NCBI RefSeq assembly: GCF_029392895.1
Contig: NZ_CP114200.1
Coordinates: 711,501 to 775,500, forward strand
Reading direction: 5' to 3'
DNA: 64,000 nt
DNA from: Streptomyces sp. 71268
GTDB lineage: Bacteria > Actinomycetota > Actinomycetes > Streptomycetales > Streptomycetaceae
In this document: piece after piece, positions 47,464 through 56,129 of the stretch
Position numbering within the stretch: the first letter of the stretch is position 1
Layout of the letters: each line of letters begins with the position of its first letter
Position numbers and translations under genes: made by a program
The notes under the pieces: model-generated
The model's database searches: none
The model's input: only the letters and a program-made list of their open reading frames with translations
What the model was told of the DNA's origin: nothing

Positions 47464-48794
47464 TGCCGACGCTGAACAAAATACGGACGGCCACTCCGTG
47501 GGGGCGGAGCAACGCCACCGTAGACCCCGCCATCCGTCGCCTGCGGGCGGCGCTCACCCTCTTCTTCGCCCTGGACGGCTTCATCTTCGCCGGCTGGGTC
47601 GTGCGCATTCCCGCCATCAAGCAACAAACCGGCGCCTCGACCGGCGCCCTCGGGCTCGCCCTGCTCGGCGTCTCCGCGGGCGCGGTGGCCACCATGATGG
47701 TCACCGGCCGGCTCTGCCAACGGTTCGGGCACCAGCCCATGACCGTCGTCGCCGCCGTCGTGATGTCCCTGAGCGTCGCGCTGCCGGCGCACACCCACTC
47801 GGCGCTCGCCCTCGGCCTGGTACTCCTCGTCTTCGGCGCGGGCTACGGCGGCCTCAACGTCGCGATGAACAGCGCGGCGGTGGACCTGGTGGCCGCGCTG
47901 CGCCGACCGGTCATGCCCACGTTCCACGCCGCCTTCAGCCTCGGCGGCATGCTCGGGGCGGGCCTCGGTGGCCTGGTCGCGGGGCGGCTGTCGGCCACCA
48001 CACACCTGACCGCCCTCACCGTGTGCGGGCTCGCCCTCACGGCCTTCGCCGGCCGCGCGCTCCTGACCCACCCGGTTCCACGGCGACAGCACGAGCGGCC
48101 GGCCACGCCCACGGCGCCCCGCCGCCGCCCGTCACGACCCGAGGCGACCGACCCCGCCCACCACCCGTCGTCGACCCGGGCCGAGCCCGGCGGGCGGTTC
48201 GAACCCGTCGGGGAGGCCGCGGGCCGGGGCGCGGCCCGGCGTACCCGGCGACTGGTCGCCGTCTTCGGGCTGATCGCCCTGTGTACGGCCTACGGCGAGG
48301 GCGCGTTGGCCGACTGGGGCGCGCTCCACCTGGAGCAGGACCTCGACGCGCACCCGGGCGTCGCGGCGGCCGGCTACTCGGTCTTCGCCGCCACGATGAC
48401 CATCGGCCGGCTGTCCGGAACGGCGCTCCTGGAACGCCTCGGCCAGACCCGCGCCCTGGTGGCGGGCGGCGCGACGGCCGCCACCGGCATGCTCGTCGGC
48501 TCCCTGGCCCCCACGGTCTGGCTGGCCCTGCTCGGCTTCGCGGTCACGGGTCTCGGGCTGGCCAACATCTTCCCGATCGCCATCGAACGCGCCGGCGCCC
48601 TGAACGGCCCGAGCGGCGTCGCCACCGCCTCCACCTTCGGCTACGGCGGCATGCTCTGCGGCCCGCCGGCGATCGGTTTCGTCGCCGACTGGTTCTCGCT
48701 GCCGACGGCGCTGACGACCGTCGCCCTACTCGCGGCAATCGCGGCAGCCGTCGCCTACGCCAGCCGCAACGCGCTCCGCCCACCCGCAAGTTGA
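47463..48794 (+). CDS. MFS transporter (sugar/drug type)
   Basis: 443 residues with about 12 helices in two halves and a long, Pro/Arg/His-rich cytoplasmic loop (about 205-265). MFS motif A-like text is weak (GRLCQRFGHQPM), and GYGGLNVAMNSAAVDL is typical of the YbjJ/FucP-like group. GTG at 47463 is chosen by homology of the following segment; there is no ribosome-binding site, consistent with leaderless expression. The divergent ROK regulator suggests a sugar-linked inducer. Confidence 0.86.
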   Translation: MPTLNKIRTATPWGRSNATVDPAIRRLRAALTLFFALDGFIFAGWVVRIPAIKQQTGASTGALGLALLGVSAGAVATMMVTGRLCQRFGHQPMTVVAAVVMSLSVALPAHTHSALALGLVLLVFGAGYGGLNVAMNSAAVDLVAALRRPVMPTFHAAFSLGGMLGAGLGGLVAGRLSATTHLTALTVCGLALTAFAGRALLTHPVPRRQHERPATPTAPRRRPSRPEATDPAHHPSSTRAEPGGRFEPVGEAAGRGAARRTRRLVAVFGLIALCTAYGEGALADWGALHLEQDLDAHPGVAAAGYSVFAATMTIGRLSGTALLERLGQTRALVAGGATAATGMLVGSLAPTVWLALLGFAVTGLGLANIFPIAIERAGALNGPSGVATASTFGYGGMLCGPPAIGFVADWFSLPTALTTVALLAAIAAAVAYASRNALRPPAS

Positions 48795-48918
48795 CCGCGT
48801 CCGCGCACGGGGCCGCTCGCCCGCGCGTTCCCCGGGCCAGCCGGAACCCAGTGGGCCGCCGCACGTGTAATCTGACGAACCGCTACGACATATAGATGAC
48901 CGGTGAACCTCTGAGGAT

Positions 48919-49554
48919 ATGGTGCTGACTACGCCGCGTTTCGGCTCCGACGTCCTCGACGCCGCCGACGAGCTCACCGACGCGTACGTCGACGTCTTCA
49001 CCGCCCCGCCCTGGGAGAGCCGCGACGCGCAGGCGACCCGGGCGGAGTTCCGGGAGCGGCTCGCGACGGACGCGCACCGCCCGGGGTTTCGGGCCGTACT
49101 GGCCACGTCGGACGACGGCAGGGTGCAGGGCTTCGTCACGGGTTGGACCACTCAGGCCCCGTTCCGCACTGACCGTGCCTACGGGAAGGTGACCACGCGA
49201 CTCGGCGCCGAGCGGGTGGACGAGTTGCTGGTGGGCGCCTTCGAGGTCGACGAGCTGGGGGTGCGGCCAGACGCCCGCGGTACCGGTTTGGGGCGGCGGC
49301 TGCTCTCCGCCCTTGTCGACACCGCGCCCGGTGGCCGGGCGTGGCTGCTGACCTGGGATCAGGCGCACGAGACGCTCGCGTTCTACCGCCGCATCGGTTG
49401 GCAGGAACCCGAGCCCCTACCGGGCAACGAGACGGACGTCGTCGTGTTCCTCTCACCGGGCAGGCCCGGTGACCTCTCCGTGACCACGGACGGGGACCGC
49501 CACGACCTCAACACCGACCAGATTTCGGGAACCCGCCGAGGCCCGGGCAGCTGA
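48919..49554 (+). CDS. GNAT-family N-acetyltransferase
   Basis: 211 residues. The acetyl-CoA-binding segment is DELGVRPDARGTGLGRRLL (about 111-130), with a C-terminal AFYRRIGW strand. The last 40 residues are a charged tail outside the domain. ATG at 48919 follows GAGG. Substrate unknown; it is transcribed alone after the MFS gene. Confidence 0.87.
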   Translation: MVLTTPRFGSDVLDAADELTDAYVDVFTAPPWESRDAQATRAEFRERLATDAHRPGFRAVLATSDDGRVQGFVTGWTTQAPFRTDRAYGKVTTRLGAERVDELLVGAFEVDELGVRPDARGTGLGRRLLSALVDTAPGGRAWLLTWDQAHETLAFYRRIGWQEPEPLPGNETDVVVFLSPGRPGDLSVTTDGDRHDLNTDQISGTRRGPGS

Positions 49555-49641
49555 CGCCCGAGCCGCCTCCCCCGCCTCGTCCGCCCTCGGGCTGGCAGTC
49601 GCGCCGGAGCGATGTCAGGGGCGGCTGGCACACTCCCGGAC

Positions 49642-49887
49642 ATGAAGTACGGGAAGCTGACCGAGGTCGTCGCCCCCGAGGGGACGCCGCTCGCCGCCGG
49701 AGACCGGTTCCGGGCCCACGTACCGGCCGAGCGGAACCGAGACGGGGCTCCGCGCGGCGCGGCGCACACCGTACGAGAGGACGGGCTCGCGTCGTCGCAC
49801 GACCGCAGTGACCGTAGCGGCACCTCGACCGTTCGCCGGTGCCCACGCCCACGCCACGGCGACCAGGGGCCCGGCCATGACCGATGA
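49642..49887 (+). CDS. Possible short ORF of unknown function
   Basis: The 322-base gap after the GNAT gene contains an 81-residue frame from ATG 49642. Its first 35 codons look gene-like (MKYGKLTEVVAPEGTPLAAGDRF), but later residues are Arg/Ser-rich. It overlaps the next start by 11 bp. There is no clear ribosome-binding site. It may be a truncated gene or noise. Confidence 0.25.
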   Translation: MKYGKLTEVVAPEGTPLAAGDRFRAHVPAERNRDGAPRGAAHTVREDGLASSHDRSDRSGTSTVRRCPRPRHGDQGPGHDR

Positions 49888-50818
49888 CCGCGTGCCGCGC
49901 GAGCCGCGATCCGGAGACTCCGGCTGGCGGTGTGCGGGGCTGCGCTGGAGCCCGGCAGCTGAGCCCGCCCTGCTCTGGCGCCACCCCGTGCGCGGCGAGC
50001 GCGCCTCCGCCCTGTCCCCCGGCCGACCCGTGGCCTTCACCACGGGCGCGGCCCGGCGCTGCGTCGGGGTGCGCAGGGGCGACCGACACACCGCCTGCCC
50101 GACCGAAGCGGTGATCCCCCCGGCGGGGGTGTCCGCCCAGTGCCCCGAGTGCGCGCGGCTCGACCGGTCGTACTCCGTGGCGGCCGACACCCGCGCCGAC
50201 GACCCGCGCCCCTACGACGTGTACCTCGCCTGGTTCGGGCCCGGCTGGATCAAGGTGGGCATCACCGCGACCGAGCGCGAGGGGGCCCGGCTGCTCGAAC
50301 AGGCCGCGCTCTCCTACGTGCTGCTCGGGCGCGGCCCCCTGATGGCCGCCCGCCGTGCCGAGGCCGTACTCGGGGCGGCCCTGGCCGTACCCGACCGGAT
50401 TCCGTACGCGGCCAAGCGGGCGGCCCGGGACGCCGCGCCGCCTCCGCCGGAGCGAGCGGCCGAGCTGGCCGAGCTGCACGCCCGGGCCCGCGCGCTGCAC
50501 GCGCTGCCGGAGTCGCTCCAGGTCCTGCCGTGCGCCCCGGTCCACCACGACGCGGCCTTCGCGCTCGGCCGGCCCCGGCCACCGGGGCCGGCCGGCCTCG
50601 TACAACTCGCCCCGCACAGCACGGTGGTGGGCACCGTCGAGGCCGTCGCGGGCCCCGACGTCTCGCTCCGCGACACGGACGGCCGCGCCCTGATCCTCGA
50701 CACCCGTCAACTGGCGGGGTGGCCGCTCGCCACGGCCGACCCGTCCGCCCCCACCACCGCGCCCGTACGCCCGACCGAGCCCCCGCCCTCGCCGCCGACC
50801 CCTGAGCCCCTGTTCTGA
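49877..50818 (+). CDS. DUF2797-type protein with GIY-YIG-like core
   Basis: 313 residues. Cysteines at CVGVRRGDRHTACP and QCPEC suggest zinc binding. The central YLAWFGPGWIKVGITATEREGARLLEQAA matches DUF2797 and recalls the GIY-YIG strand-strand pattern. A C-terminal OB-like segment and a Pro-rich tail follow. ATG at 49877 follows CAGGGGCC. Function unknown; a nucleic-acid role is inferred only from the fold resemblance. Confidence 0.78.
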   Translation: MTDDRVPREPRSGDSGWRCAGLRWSPAAEPALLWRHPVRGERASALSPGRPVAFTTGAARRCVGVRRGDRHTACPTEAVIPPAGVSAQCPECARLDRSYSVAADTRADDPRPYDVYLAWFGPGWIKVGITATEREGARLLEQAALSYVLLGRGPLMAARRAEAVLGAALAVPDRIPYAAKRAARDAAPPPPERAAELAELHARARALHALPESLQVLPCAPVHHDAAFALGRPRPPGPAGLVQLAPHSTVVGTVEAVAGPDVSLRDTDGRALILDTRQLAGWPLATADPSAPTTAPVRPTEPPPSPPTPEPLF

Positions 50819-50950
50819 GCGACGCCGATCCCGAACCGCCAGGTACTCATCCGCCCCGGGCCTCACACTCCGCCACCGGGCTGGTGGTCCCGCTCGGTCC
50901 ACATCGCCCGGTCCGGCACACACGGCGGGCAGCGACGCCGTTCAGCCCGC

Positions 50951-51613
50951 TCAGCCCAGCCAACCCGGGCGCACGAGCCCCGACTCGTACGCGAGGACGA
51001 CGAGTTGGGCCCGGTCGCGGGCGCCGAGCTTGACCATGGCGCGGCTGACATGCGTCTTGGCCGTGAGCGGGCTGACGACCAGGCGCCGGGCGATCTCCTC
51101 GTTCGACAGGCCGATGCCCACCAGCGCCATCACCTCGCGCTCGCGGTCGGTGAGTTCCGTGAGGCCGACGGCGGCGGGTTCCTTGGAGCGGGCCGCGAAC
51201 TCCGCGATCAGACGGCGCGTGACGCCGGGCGACAGCAGCGCGTCGCCCTCCACGACGGCCCGCACGGCGCGCAGCAGCTCGTCCGGCTCGGTGTCCTTGA
51301 CGAGAAAGCCCGAGGCTCCGCAACGGATCGCCTCGAAGACGTACTCGTCCAGCTCGAAGGTGGTCAGCATGACCACCCGGACGTCGCCGAGCGCCGGGTC
51401 CTCGGTGATCCGCCGCGTGGCGGCGAGGCCGTCGAGCACCGGCATTCGAATGTCCATGAGGACGACATCGGGCCGCAGTTCGCGGACCTGGCGCACGGTG
51501 TGCTCGCCGTCGGCGGCCTCGGCGACCACCTCGATGTCGGGCTGGGCCGCGAGCAGCGCCCGGAAACCGGCGCGGACCAGCAGTTGGTTGTCGGCGAGTA
51601 CGACGCGGATCAC
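50951..51613 (-). CDS. NarL/FixJ-type response regulator
   Basis: 220 residues. The receiver domain has phospho-acceptor D54 (LMDIRMP) and the FLVKD lysine near 105. The LuxR-type helix-turn-helix (LTDREREVMALVGIGLSNEEIARRL) lies at about 155-215. Its start overlaps the kinase stop (ATGA, 51610-51613). With the kinase it forms a DesR/LiaR-like system; target genes are not evident. Confidence 0.94.
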   Translation of the reverse strand: MIRVVLADNQLLVRAGFRALLAAQPDIEVVAEAADGEHTVRQVRELRPDVVLMDIRMPVLDGLAATRRITEDPALGDVRVVMLTTFELDEYVFEAIRCGASGFLVKDTEPDELLRAVRAVVEGDALLSPGVTRRLIAEFAARSKEPAAVGLTELTDREREVMALVGIGLSNEEIARRLVVSPLTAKTHVSRAMVKLGARDRAQLVVLAYESGLVRPGWLG

Positions 51614-52863
51614 GGTGTCTCCTCGGGTGGCAGGGGGATGTGGGCCAGGACGCGGAACCCACCGTCGGGGCGCGGCCCCGCCTGGACGGTGCCGCCGAAC
51701 GCGGCGGCCCGCTCCCGCATGCCGACCAGCCCGTTACCGCCGGACAGGGTGTCCGCGCGCCCGCCACCGGCAGCGGAGCTGGCCGGGCCGTCGTCGTCGA
51801 TCGCCACGTGCAGGGCGTTCGCGTCGTGGCGCAGCAGGACGCGCGCGCCGCGCGCCTCCGAGTGGCGGATGACGTTGGTCAGGGCCTCCTGGACGATGCG
51901 GAAGGCGGCGAGGTCGGCGCCGGGCGGCAGGTTCGCCCGGTGGCCCTCGGTGCGCACCTCGACCCGGAGGCCGGCCGCGGCCGCCTGCTCGGTGAGTTCG
52001 GGTACGCGGTCGAGTCCGGGGGCCGGCGAGCGGGGCGCGCTACCCGGCGTGCGCAAGCTGTCGAGCACCTGCCGGACCTCGCCCAGCGCCTCCTTGCTGG
52101 CTCCCTTGATGGTGGTCAGCGCGGTCCGTGCCTGTTCCGGGTCCTGGTCGAGCAGCGCGAGGCCGACGCCCGCCTGAACGTTGATCACCGAGATGCTGTG
52201 CGCCAGGACGTCGTGCAGTTCGCGGGCGATGCGGAGCCGCTCCTCGTCGGCGCGGCGCCGCTCGGCCTCCTCCCGCTCGACGCGCTCGCGGACCAGTTGT
52301 TCCCGGCGCGACCGGGCGAGTTCGGACAGCGCGAGGATCACCAGCACCCAGGCGGCGATGCCCATCTCCTGCCACCAGCCCGCCGCCGCGTCGCCGCCCG
52401 GCGGGAGCCACCGGTAGAGCCAGTGCGTCACCAGGGCGTGCGCCAGCCAGGCCAGGCCGACCGCGCTCCAGGCGGCCCGCCGATGGCCCGAGATGACGGC
52501 GGAGAAACAGGCCAGGACCACGCTCAGGAAGATCGGCCCGTACGGGTAACCGGCCGCCAGGTAGGCCGTGACCACGGCACAGGTGCCGAAGACGGTGACG
52601 CGCGGGTAGCGGTGTCGGCCCACGAGGAGCGCGGGGCCCAGCACCAGCAGCGACCAGGCCAGCGGGTCCAGATCGACCCGGTCAGCCTGCCGGTGGGAGG
52701 CGAAGGTGGTGCCGACGCACTGGAAGACCGCGACGGCCAGCGAGGACAGCCACGGAAGGCGCCCGGAGGGCGCGGCAGCCCAACGGCGCCACGGTGGCCC
52801 CGGGCTCGTCCACCGGTCGGGCGCCCGTTCCTCGCCCACGCGGTGGACTCGTTCCGTGCTCAT
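51610..52863 (-). CDS. Sensor histidine kinase (HisKA_3 family)
   Basis: 417 residues with five or six N-terminal helices (about 40-180), then a coiled segment. The HisKA_3 motif RIARELHDVLAHSISVI has its phospho-acceptor at H217. The HATPase has EALTNVIRHS and GNGLVGMRERAAAFGG. The lack of an extracytoplasmic domain points to a membrane or cell-wall signal. ATG at 52863 has only a weak ribosome-binding site. It is coupled to the response regulator. Confidence 0.93.
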   Translation of the reverse strand: MSTERVHRVGEERAPDRWTSPGPPWRRWAAAPSGRLPWLSSLAVAVFQCVGTTFASHRQADRVDLDPLAWSLLVLGPALLVGRHRYPRVTVFGTCAVVTAYLAAGYPYGPIFLSVVLACFSAVISGHRRAAWSAVGLAWLAHALVTHWLYRWLPPGGDAAAGWWQEMGIAAWVLVILALSELARSRREQLVRERVEREEAERRRADEERLRIARELHDVLAHSISVINVQAGVGLALLDQDPEQARTALTTIKGASKEALGEVRQVLDSLRTPGSAPRSPAPGLDRVPELTEQAAAAGLRVEVRTEGHRANLPPGADLAAFRIVQEALTNVIRHSEARGARVLLRHDANALHVAIDDDGPASSAAGGGRADTLSGGNGLVGMRERAAAFGGTVQAGPRPDGGFRVLAHIPLPPEETP

Positions 52864-52920
52864 GCCGCAACGCTAGACCGCGCCACGACGCCGCGCGTCA
52901 GCCCGACGCGGTGCGCGCGG

Positions 52921-53625
52921 CTACTCCCCGGGGAGTAGGCCGACCTGGCGGGCCAGCCCGGCGGCGGCCTGGTCGAAGAACTCGTCCCGCGCCTCGACGA
53001 CGTGGTTGAACTGCCCGAACACCTCGAAGTTGACCAGCCCGAACAGTTGCGCCCAGGTCGCGGTGAGGCCCGCCAGCGCCGGTGCGGGCAGGTCGACGCC
53101 GAGTTCGTCACCGAGTCGCCGCGCGTCCTCCTGCACCGGCGCGGGCGCCGCCGCCGCGTCCGTCGGGCGCAGCTCCCCCGCCTCGTGCGCGTCGCGGAGT
53201 ACGGCTATGAGGGCGAGGCCGACGCGGGCGGCGGGGCCCGTGGTGTCGCTGGGGGCGGTGTAGCCGGGCACGGGCGTGCCGTAGATCAACGCGTACTCGT
53301 GCGGATGCGCGAGCGCCCACTCGCGCACGGCACGGCAGACGGCCGTCCACCGCCGGTCCGGAGAGCCCCCGCTGGCCGCGGCGAGCGCGTCCTCGGCGGC
53401 GGCGCCCAGCGCGTCGTACGCGTCGATGATCAGCGCGGTGAGCAGGTCGTCCCGGCTCGGGAAGTAGCGGTAGAGCGCGGAGGAGACCATGCCCAGCTCG
53501 CGGGCGACCGCCCGGAGCGACAGTTTGGCGGCGCCCTCGCGGGCGAGTTGCCGCCGCGCCTCTTCCTTGATCGCGGCGGTCACTTCGTCACGGGCCCGCT
53601 CTCTGGCCCCCTTGATCGCACTCAT
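52921..53625 (-). CDS. TetR-family regulator with WHG-type C-terminal domain
   Basis: 234 residues with an N-terminal TetR helix-turn-helix (LSLRAVARELGMVSSALYRYFPSRDDL) and a C-terminal domain of the type common in actinobacterial TetR proteins (WALAHPHEYALIYGTPVPGY). ATG at 53625 is preferred over 53658. The divergent F420-type nitroreductase gene starts 165 bp away with two palindromes between, so this regulator probably represses both. Confidence 0.9.
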   Translation of the reverse strand: MSAIKGARERARDEVTAAIKEEARRQLAREGAAKLSLRAVARELGMVSSALYRYFPSRDDLLTALIIDAYDALGAAAEDALAAASGGSPDRRWTAVCRAVREWALAHPHEYALIYGTPVPGYTAPSDTTGPAARVGLALIAVLRDAHEAGELRPTDAAAAPAPVQEDARRLGDELGVDLPAPALAGLTATWAQLFGLVNFEVFGQFNHVVEARDEFFDQAAAGLARQVGLLPGE

Positions 53626-53667
53626 GCGGGCCAGTGTGCCACCGAAGCGGAGCACCAACCAGAAAAG

Positions 53668-53734
53668 AGAGCACTGCTCTTGTTTCGGGTCGCCGATTCG
53701 TGCACACTGATCCCAAGCGAGAGCACCGCTCTCG
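53668..53734. promoter_or_regulatory. Paired palindromic operators for TetR/nitroreductase promoter
   Basis: CGAGAGC-ACC-GCTCTCG (53718-53734) has perfect 7-bp arms. AGAGC-ACT-GCTCT (53668-53680) repeats the same core 52 bp away. Both lie between divergent starts at 53625 and 53790, in the position expected for TetR binding. Confidence 0.8.
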
Positions 53735-53789
53735 AAAATGGCTCCGAGGCCCTGCCGCGCGAGCCCGTCTCTCCTACGAAAGGCCCACC

Positions 53790-54374
53790 ATGACGCACTA
53801 CGCGAAGCCCAGCTGGTTCGAGGCCCGGGTGATCGGTGGCGGGATCGCCTGGCTGGCCCGGCGCGGCGTCTCGCTGTACGGCAGCGCGGAGCTGTCGGTG
53901 CGCGGCCGGACCACCGGTGAATGGCGCAGCGTGCCGGTCAACCCGCTCCACCTCGACGGGGCGCACTATCTGGTGGCGGCCCGGGGCACCACGCAGTGGG
54001 TGCGCAACATGCGGGCGGCGGGTGGCGGCCAGCTCAGAAAGGGGCGCACCGTGCGGCCGTTCCGCGCGATAGAGCTGCCCGAGGGCGCGGAGAAGACCCG
54101 GGTGCTCCGGGCCTACCTCAAGCGCTGGGGCTTCGAGGTGGGCAGGTTCTTCGACGGCGCCACGGGCACGTCGAGCGACGAGAAGCTGGCCGAGGTCGCC
54201 CGGCAGCACCCGATCTTCACGTTGACCTACGCGGACGATGAGGCATGGACAGCACACTCTCCCCGGCGCGAGCCCGCCGCGGGTTCAGGGCCGAGCGCCC
54301 CGACCGACGCCAGCGACGCTGCAGGACACGCCACCCAGGCCATCCCCGAGCCGCTGAGCACCGCACGCCCCTGA
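53790..54374 (+). CDS. F420-dependent nitroreductase family protein (Ddn-like)
   Basis: 194 residues. The N-terminal two-thirds match the deazaflavin-dependent nitroreductase fold (split beta-barrel): LSVRGRTTGEWRSVPVNPL and YLVAARGTTQWVRNMRAAG. The last 40 residues are a disordered Ala/Ser/Pro tail. The family reduces quinones, nitro compounds or other acceptors with F420H2. ATG at 53790 follows GAAAGG. Control by the adjacent TetR is likely, fitting a detoxification role. Confidence 0.87.
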   Translation: MTHYAKPSWFEARVIGGGIAWLARRGVSLYGSAELSVRGRTTGEWRSVPVNPLHLDGAHYLVAARGTTQWVRNMRAAGGGQLRKGRTVRPFRAIELPEGAEKTRVLRAYLKRWGFEVGRFFDGATGTSSDEKLAEVARQHPIFTLTYADDEAWTAHSPRREPAAGSGPSAPTDASDAAGHATQAIPEPLSTARP

Positions 54375-54745
54375 CGGCCCGGCGACGCACTCGCGACGCG
54401 GCACCATACTCCCGAACGCCCCTGCCCACGGCCACCCAGCAAACTCGCTGGGCCGCCGCCACTCACCGACCCAGCACCCGCCAGGCACTCGCCGCTCTCG
54501 TCCACGCCGCCGCGCACGCGCTGAGACTGAGGCCGCGCCGCCGCCTCGCTCTCGTGCCCTGGCGCGACCGGCTCACCGGCGGGCGAGGCGGCGCGACCCG
54601 CACCCGCCACGGCCCGCCGCCCAGCGACGGAGCCAGCCGGCCACCGGCCGTCGCGGCGGAAGCCCGCCCGGGTCGCGCCTGGGGCATCGGGCCGACGCGG
54701 CACGGCGCCCCGCGGCCTTCCCGACGACGGAGCGGGGTCGGCGCG
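54375..54745. other. Gap between convergent genes
   Basis: 371 bases after the nitroreductase and before the end of the flavoprotein gene. Frames here are Arg/Pro/Ala-rich noise without ribosome-binding sites. No hairpin with more than short arms was noted. Confidence 0.5.
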
Positions 54746-55984
54746 TCAGCCGCGGTCGAGCACCATCATCAGGCGACGTGCGGAGGGGTGGGTGCGGACG
54801 ATCTCGGCAAGCGTGGTGGTACCGCGCGTGATCTTCGCGAAGGCCCGCCAGGCCGGACGCAGACCCGTGATCGCCGCGTGCACCATGCCCGGTCGCCGCT
54901 CGTAGGCCAACAGCAGACGGCGCCCCACACCCATCTCCACGCCGAGGCCCGACTTGATGGCGAAGGCGTAGTTCAGCGCCTGCCGCCGCGCGTCCACCGC
55001 GTCGTGCGCCTCCGCTATGCGCACGGCCCACTCCCCCGCCAGCCGGCCGGAGCGCAGCGCGAAGGAGATCCCCTCCCGGGTCCACGGCTCCAGCAGCCCC
55101 GCGGCGTCGCCACAGACGAGTACGCGACCGCGCGAGAGCGGCGAGTCATCGGAGCGGCAGCGCGTCAGGTGGCCGGAGGAGATGCTCGGCTCGAACCCCG
55201 CGAGGCCCAGGCGCGCGATGAAGTCCTGGAGGTAGCGCTTGGTCTCGGCGCCCTCGCCGCGCGCCGAGATGACGCCCACGGTCAGGGTGTCGCCCTTGGG
55301 GAAGACCCAGCCGTAACTGCCGGGAATCGGTCCCCAGTCGATCTGCACCCGGCCCGCCCAGTCCTCGGCGACGGTCGGCGGCACCGGGATCTCCGCCTCC
55401 AGGCCGAGGTCCACCTGCTCGACCTTGACACCCACGTGTCCCGCTATCCGACTGGCGCTGCCGTCCGCCCCGACGACGGCCCGGGCGAGCACGGTCTCCC
55501 CGTCGCTGAGCACGACGGCGACGGTGCGCCGGTCGGGCACGGAAGGGCCGTGCTGCTCGACCCGGGAGACGGTCACGCCGGTGCGCAGGATGGCCCCGGC
55601 GGCCGTGGCCGACTCCACCAGCGCGGCGTCGAACTCGGGCCGGTTGATCAACCCGAAGAGCATCTGCTTGGACCGCCGGGTGCGCGAGAGCTTGCCGTTG
55701 AGCGAGAAGGTCACGGCGTGCACGCGGTCCCGCAGCGGCATCTCGAAGCCCGGTGGCAGGGCCTCGCGCGAGGGCCCGATGATCCCGCCACCGCAGGTCT
55801 TGTAGCGGGGCAGCTCCGCCTTCTCCAGGAGCAGCACCCTGCGGCCCGCGCAGGCCGCGGCGTGCGCGGCGGAGGCGCCCGCCGGGCCCGCCCCGACGAC
55901 CACGACGTCCCACACCGACTCGCTGTCGTCGGCCGCGTCGTCGCCGCCGTGCAGACCCATCTCGCCGCTGTTGTCGCTGCTCAC
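54746..55984 (-). CDS. Geranylgeranyl-reductase-family FAD flavoprotein
   Basis: 412 residues. FAD-binding VVVGAGPAGASAA (about 28-40), LLLEKAELPRYKTCGGG (the PxxKxCGGG motif of the GGR family) and the late GDAAGLLEPWTREGISFAL motif are all present. These enzymes reduce prenyl chains of menaquinone, lipids or isoprenoids. The GTG start at 55984 has GGAG about 12 nt upstream. It is divergent from the M20 peptidase with 145 bp between. Menaquinone or lipid prenyl reduction is the likely role. Confidence 0.9.
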   Translation of the reverse strand: MSSDNSGEMGLHGGDDAADDSESVWDVVVVGAGPAGASAAHAAACAGRRVLLLEKAELPRYKTCGGGIIGPSREALPPGFEMPLRDRVHAVTFSLNGKLSRTRRSKQMLFGLINRPEFDAALVESATAAGAILRTGVTVSRVEQHGPSVPDRRTVAVVLSDGETVLARAVVGADGSASRIAGHVGVKVEQVDLGLEAEIPVPPTVAEDWAGRVQIDWGPIPGSYGWVFPKGDTLTVGVISARGEGAETKRYLQDFIARLGLAGFEPSISSGHLTRCRSDDSPLSRGRVLVCGDAAGLLEPWTREGISFALRSGRLAGEWAVRIAEAHDAVDARRQALNYAFAIKSGLGVEMGVGRRLLLAYERRPGMVHAAITGLRPAWRAFAKITRGTTTLAEIVRTHPSARRLMMVLDRG

Positions 55985-56129
55985 GATGTACTTCTACTCC
56001 CGCTCGACCACTCGCTTCGGCTACCGCTCGCATCCTACGGCGCGCCGCTCGGCGGCCCCGCTGTGGGAAGATCGGTGCACCCTTCGCCCGTACGTACGGA
56101 CATAACGCCGCGCCCACAAGGAGCGTTCC

